The notes under the pieces were generated by a model that was not told the DNA's origin, did no database searches, and saw only the letters and a list, made by a program, of their open reading frames with translations. Both the position numbers and the translations under genes were made by a program. This document shows positions 61,081 to 64,000 of a DNA stretch of 64,000 nucleotides, in pieces; position 1 is the stretch's first letter, and the number at the start of each line of letters is the position of its first letter. Source of the stretch: CBDDIP01 sp965229005 (GTDB taxonomy: Bacteria > Actinomycetota > Acidimicrobiia > Acidimicrobiales > Ilumatobacteraceae); contig CBDDIP010000002.1 of the NCBI GenBank assembly GCA_965229005.1, positions 3,750,826-3,814,825 of the forward strand. Reading direction: 5' to 3'.

Positions 61081-62703
61081 GTGAGCACAGGATGGAACCT
61101 CGCCGAGATCTGGGAGCGCAACGCGGACCGCTTTCCCGACGCGGTGGCGCAGGTGCAGGGGACGCGGGCGTTCACATGGCGTGAGTTCGACCGGCGAGCC
61201 GACGGGATTGCCGGCACGTTGCTGGCGGCCGGCGCCCGCCACGACGACAAGGTTGCTCACTACCTGTACAACTGCCCGGAGTACCTGGAGAGCCTGTTCG
61301 GCATGTTCAAGGCCGGCCTGGTGCCGGTGAACACGAACTACCGCTACACCGACGACGAGCTCGTCTACCTGTGGACGAACGCCGACGCGGTCGCGGTGGT
61401 CTTCCACGGCACGTTCAGCGAGCGGTGCGCTGCGTTGCGCGACCGCGTGCCGTTGGTGCACACGTGGATCTGGGTGGACGACGGCAGCGAACCGTGCCCG
61501 GCGTGGGCGATCCCGTACGAGACCGCCGCGGCGAGCGCGACCGAGCGGGTCATCGCCCCGTGGGGCCGCAGCCCCGACGACCTCTACATCCTGTTCACCG
61601 GTGGCACCACCGGGATGCCGAAGGGCGTGATGTGGCGCCAGGACGACCTCGTCGCCAGCCTCGACGCGCCGTCCAAGCGGCCGCTGCCCGTGGCTCCGGG
61701 TTGGGCCGAGTTCGACGAGCGGATCGCCAAGCCTGGCCCGCGCAACATGCCTGCGGCCCCGCTGATGCACGGCACCGGCGCGTTCAACGCGATGTGGAAC
61801 CTCGTGCTCGGTGGGTCGATCATCACCGGGACGTCACGTCACTTCGACGCTGCCGAGCTGCTGGACACCGTGGTCGAGCACCGCGTCAACAGCATGTCGA
61901 TCGTCGGCGACGCGTTCGCCAAGCCGATCCTGCGCGCACTGGACGCCGAGCCCGATCGCTGGGACATCTCGTCGTTGCGGGTCATCGTCTCCAGCGGTGT
62001 CATGTGGGCGGCTGCCACCAAGGCCGGCCTGCTGCGCCACAACAACAGGTTGATCATGGTCGACAGCCTCGGCTCCAGCGAGGCGATCGGGATGGCCAGC
62101 AACACGGTCTCTGCCGACGCACCGGCCAACGACACGAAGACGGCGACGTTCCGACTCGGGCCGAACGCGAAGGTGCTCACCGAGGACGGCCGTGAGGTGC
62201 AACCGGGCAGCGGTGAGCAGGGCTTGGTGGCGCTGCGCGGGCGCACCCCGATGGGCTACTACAAGGACGAGGCGAAGAGCGCCTCGACGTTCATCACGTT
62301 CGAAGGCGTTCGCTGGAGCATCCCCGGCGATTGGGCCGAGGTGGAGGCCGACGGCACCGTGCGCCTGTTCGGCCGCGGCAGCCAGTGCATCAACACCGGT
62401 GGCGAGAAGGTCTACCCGGAGGAGGTCGAGGAGGCGCTCAAGCAGCACCCGTCGGTCGCCGACGCCGCCGTCGTCGGCGTGCCCGACGAACGCTTCGGGG
62501 AAGCGATCACGGCGATCGTCGAACCGGCCGCCGGCTCGATCGTCGACGAGGCCGCGCTGATCGCCCACGTGCGCACCACCCTCGCCGCATTCAAGTCGCC
62601 AAAGCGCGTGCTCGCCGTCGCGAGCGTCGGACGTGCCGCGAACGGCAAGCTCGACTACAAGCGCCTCAAGGCCGAAGCACTGACGGAGCTCGGGATCTCT
62701 TGA
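61081..62703 (+). CDS. Acyl-CoA synthetase (FadD19-like)
   Basis: A 540-residue adenylate-forming enzyme. LFTGGTTGMPKGVMWRQ (172-187) is the FadD19-type AMP-binding motif; RGSQCINTGGEKVYPEEVEEAL and AANGKLDYKRLK end the protein with the catalytic Lys. Related enzymes activate steroid side chains or fatty acids. GTG start at 61081; the stop at 62703 is followed by a hairpin at 62749. Confidence 0.9.
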   Translation: MSTGWNLAEIWERNADRFPDAVAQVQGTRAFTWREFDRRADGIAGTLLAAGARHDDKVAHYLYNCPEYLESLFGMFKAGLVPVNTNYRYTDDELVYLWTNADAVAVVFHGTFSERCAALRDRVPLVHTWIWVDDGSEPCPAWAIPYETAAASATERVIAPWGRSPDDLYILFTGGTTGMPKGVMWRQDDLVASLDAPSKRPLPVAPGWAEFDERIAKPGPRNMPAAPLMHGTGAFNAMWNLVLGGSIITGTSRHFDAAELLDTVVEHRVNSMSIVGDAFAKPILRALDAEPDRWDISSLRVIVSSGVMWAAATKAGLLRHNNRLIMVDSLGSSEAIGMASNTVSADAPANDTKTATFRLGPNAKVLTEDGREVQPGSGEQGLVALRGRTPMGYYKDEAKSASTFITFEGVRWSIPGDWAEVEADGTVRLFGRGSQCINTGGEKVYPEEVEEALKQHPSVADAAVVGVPDERFGEAITAIVEPAAGSIVDEAALIAHVRTTLAAFKSPKRVLAVASVGRAANGKLDYKRLKAEALTELGIS

Positions 62704-62748
62704 CGGAACCGCGCGTATCGAGCGCATGACCGACGCGCTCTCTGCGGT

Positions 62749-62771
62749 GTGCGATGCAGCGGGCATCGCAC
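62749..62771. terminator. Nine-base-pair stem-loop between the FadD19-like and Trp-rich genes
   Basis: GTGCGATGC (62749-62757), loop agcgg, GCATCGCAC (62763-62771). It may end the acyl-CoA synthetase transcript or form a leader structure for the gene at 62793; no T-run follows. Confidence 0.4.
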
Positions 62772-62792
62772 CCACATCGCAAGGGAGCGATC

Positions 62793-63272
62793 ATGAGCAG
62801 AGAGCTGTCCGCGAGGCTGGCGTTGTTCGCCCGTCTCAACCCGAAGATCTACGACGTCATCCCTCGAGGACCGCAGTGGCGGTTGGACGCCGTCGCACTG
62901 AACCCGCAGCCACTGCCGCCGAAGGAGCGGGCCACGGAAGCGGTGGTGATGGCAACCGCGCAGACGGCGATGGACATCGCCAACGCCGCGGTCACCGCCT
63001 CGGCGCTCGGCCTCGACCATCGCAGCGTCATCGGCGAGGCGCTGGTCGGCTGGTGCGGCAACGAGCCGCGCGTCTTCCCGTGGCCGGTGAAGTGGCCGTG
63101 GTGGTGGCCGTGGCCCGAACCGGATCCGGAGCCGTGGTACCGCGTGGAGGACATCCGTGCGACGGCAGCGGTCGTCTTCGTCGAGTTCGCCGAGCGCCTG
63201 CACCCGGAGAACGAGGTGCGCCCGACGCTGCTCGACGCGGCCCAGCAGCTCGGCAAGGCAGCCGGGCTCTAG
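62793..63272 (+). CDS. Small Trp/Pro-rich protein with LNPQPLPP motif
   Basis: A 159-residue protein of unknown function. Near residue 30 is ALNPQPLPPKERA, and near residue 90 a striking FPWPVKWPWWWPWPEPDPEPW stretch split here for length as FPWPVKWPWWW and PWPEPDPEPW. The flanks are ordinary alpha-helical sequence. No signal peptide or membrane helix. An agggag ribosome-binding site precedes ATG 62793. The LNPQPLPP element recurs in assorted bacterial proteins of unknown role, as far as memory allows; it is not assigned. Confidence 0.75.
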   Translation: MSRELSARLALFARLNPKIYDVIPRGPQWRLDAVALNPQPLPPKERATEAVVMATAQTAMDIANAAVTASALGLDHRSVIGEALVGWCGNEPRVFPWPVKWPWWWPWPEPDPEPWYRVEDIRATAAVVFVEFAERLHPENEVRPTLLDAAQQLGKAAGL

Positions 63273-63290
63273 GGGTCCCGGTCAGGTTCC

Positions 63291-63324
63291 GTCCCATCCC
63301 GGCAGGAGACTGTCGGGATGGGAC
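63291..63324 (+). promoter_or_regulatory. Inverted repeat enclosing the ribosome-binding site and start codon of the PPOX gene
   Basis: Perfect 11-base arms GTCCCATCCCG (63291-63301) and CGGGATGGGAC (63314-63324) with a 12-base loop. The loop contains caggag; the right arm contains the ATG at 63318-63320. The hairpin could regulate translation, or the site could be a protein-binding palindrome. Confidence 0.6.
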
Positions 63325-63743
63325 TCACTTCACACCTCGAACCGGCCCGTCGGTCGCACGTCGACGCTCGGCTCGCCGGCAACCTGATGGCCTGGTTCTC
63401 CACCGTCAGCCCGACCGGTCGGCCGAACTCCGTGCCGGTCTGGTTCCTGCTGCAAGAGGACGACACGGTGCTGCTGTACAGCGAGCCGGGCAAGGCGAAG
63501 CTGCGCTACATCGCTGCCAATCCGAACGTCGCGTTGGGTCTCGACGTCACCGACATCGGACGCGACATCATCCGCATCGACGGCACTGCGCAAGTCGTCG
63601 CCGGCCACCCGTCGGCCGCCGAGGTGCCGGCGTACGCGGCCAAGTACACCGAGCGCATCGGGGCCATCTTCGGCACGGTGGAGCGATTCGCCGGGCTGTT
63701 CTCCGAGGCGATCGTCGTCACACCGAGCCGATTGCACGCCTGA
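63318..63743 (+). CDS. PPOX-class F420-dependent oxidoreductase
   Basis: A 141-residue split-barrel protein of the actinobacterial F420-binding PPOX group: LAGNLMAWFSTVSPTGRPNSVPVWFLLQEDDTVLLYSEPGKAKLRYIAANPNVALGLD. It probably reduces substrates with F420H2 or binds F420/flavin. ATG 63318 lies in the right arm of a hairpin. Confidence 0.87.
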   Translation: MGLTSHLEPARRSHVDARLAGNLMAWFSTVSPTGRPNSVPVWFLLQEDDTVLLYSEPGKAKLRYIAANPNVALGLDVTDIGRDIIRIDGTAQVVAGHPSAAEVPAYAAKYTERIGAIFGTVERFAGLFSEAIVVTPSRLHA

Positions 63744-63794
63744 CGTCGCGCGCGCGGTTGGGCCGCGTCGCACGCCGCTCACTAGCTTCCGGGC

Positions 63795-64000
63795 ATGGCT
63801 GATCTCGGGTTCGACGGCAAGGTTGTCATCATCACCGGCGCAGGCGGTGGCCTTGGCCGCCAGCACGCCAAGCTCCTCGCCTCGCGTGGCGCACTGGTCG
63901 TGGTCAACGACCTCGGCGGTTCGGTCGACGGCACGGGCAGCGACAAGGGCGCGGCGCAGATCGTCGTCGACGAGATCAAGGAAGCGGGCGGCGAGGCCGT
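63795..64000 (+). CDS. SDR-family dehydrogenase (MFE-2-like), 3' part outside window
   Basis: Partial; only 68 residues are visible. MADLGFDGKVVIITGAGGGLGRQHAKLLASRGALVVVNDLGGSVDGTGSD matches the NAD-binding part of the SDR at 31102 closely, including the NDLGGxVDG motif of (3R)-hydroxyacyl-CoA dehydrogenases. ATG at 63795. Confidence 0.85.
   Translation, partial: MADLGFDGKVVIITGAGGGLGRQHAKLLASRGALVVVNDLGGSVDGTGSDKGAAQIVVDEIKEAGGEA

Overview
The window is a high-GC, densely packed actinobacterial chromosome segment, most likely from the class Acidimicrobiia (Ilumatobacter-like). This rests on general evidence: a one-piece FO synthase (FbiC) and several F420-type oxidoreductases, a mycobacterial-style GpgS/FolP-like pair, a mycothiol-nitroreductase-like DsbA protein, frequent GTG/TTG starts and 4-base stop/start overlaps. 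No rRNA, tRNA, CRISPR array, insertion sequence or prophage was seen.

Layout. 1-6.2 kb: a molybdopterin oxidoreductase entering from the left edge, a class-C beta-lactamase-like serine hydrolase with a 62-residue follower, and a large LuxR-type ATPase regulator. 6.4-11.2 kb: a complete branched-chain amino-acid (Liv-type) ABC transporter with the two permeases fused, divergent from that regulator. 11.2-13.5 kb: a broken DoxX gene, gpgS, a dihydropteroate-synthase-like gene and a TesB thioesterase remnant. 13.8-20.1 kb: a flavin/deazaflavin neighbourhood (fbiC, ribE, ribF) that also holds a chorismate mutase-VOC fusion and an orphan NMT1-like lipoprotein. 16.1-28.2 kb, minus strand: the translation/transcription housekeeping cluster rimP-nusA-ylxR-infB-(DsbA-like)-rbfA-truB...ribF...rpsO, interrupted by plus-strand genes, with proS divergent from it.

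30-64 kb is accessory metabolism of the kind actinobacteria use for lipids, steroids and xenobiotics: a MaoC hydratase, SDRs, acyl-CoA dehydrogenases, two acyl-CoA synthetases, a P450, an enoyl-CoA hydratase, nitroreductase, LLM and PPOX F420/flavin proteins, and two more beta-lactamase-like serine hydrolases. It also carries a PGRP amidase, an M20 peptidase, LarE without LarA, an ECF sigma factor, a membrane-anchored Hsp70 with an extracytoplasmic domain, a VapBC45-like toxin-antitoxin pair, an ABC-2 exporter, and an SRPBCC-ArsR unit divergent from a clpP with two matching palindromes between them. The right edge cuts an SDR of the peroxisomal MFE-2 type.

The items most worth a second look are the AroQ-VOC fusion with a missing metal-ligand glutamate, the possible flavin-uptake role of the orphan lipoprotein, the operators in front of clpP, the Hsp70-transmembrane fusion, the Trp/Pro-rich small protein near 62.8 kb, and a hairpin that encloses the ribosome-binding site and start codon of the PPOX gene at 63.3 kb. 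Functions are assigned by reading motifs; no database search was run.
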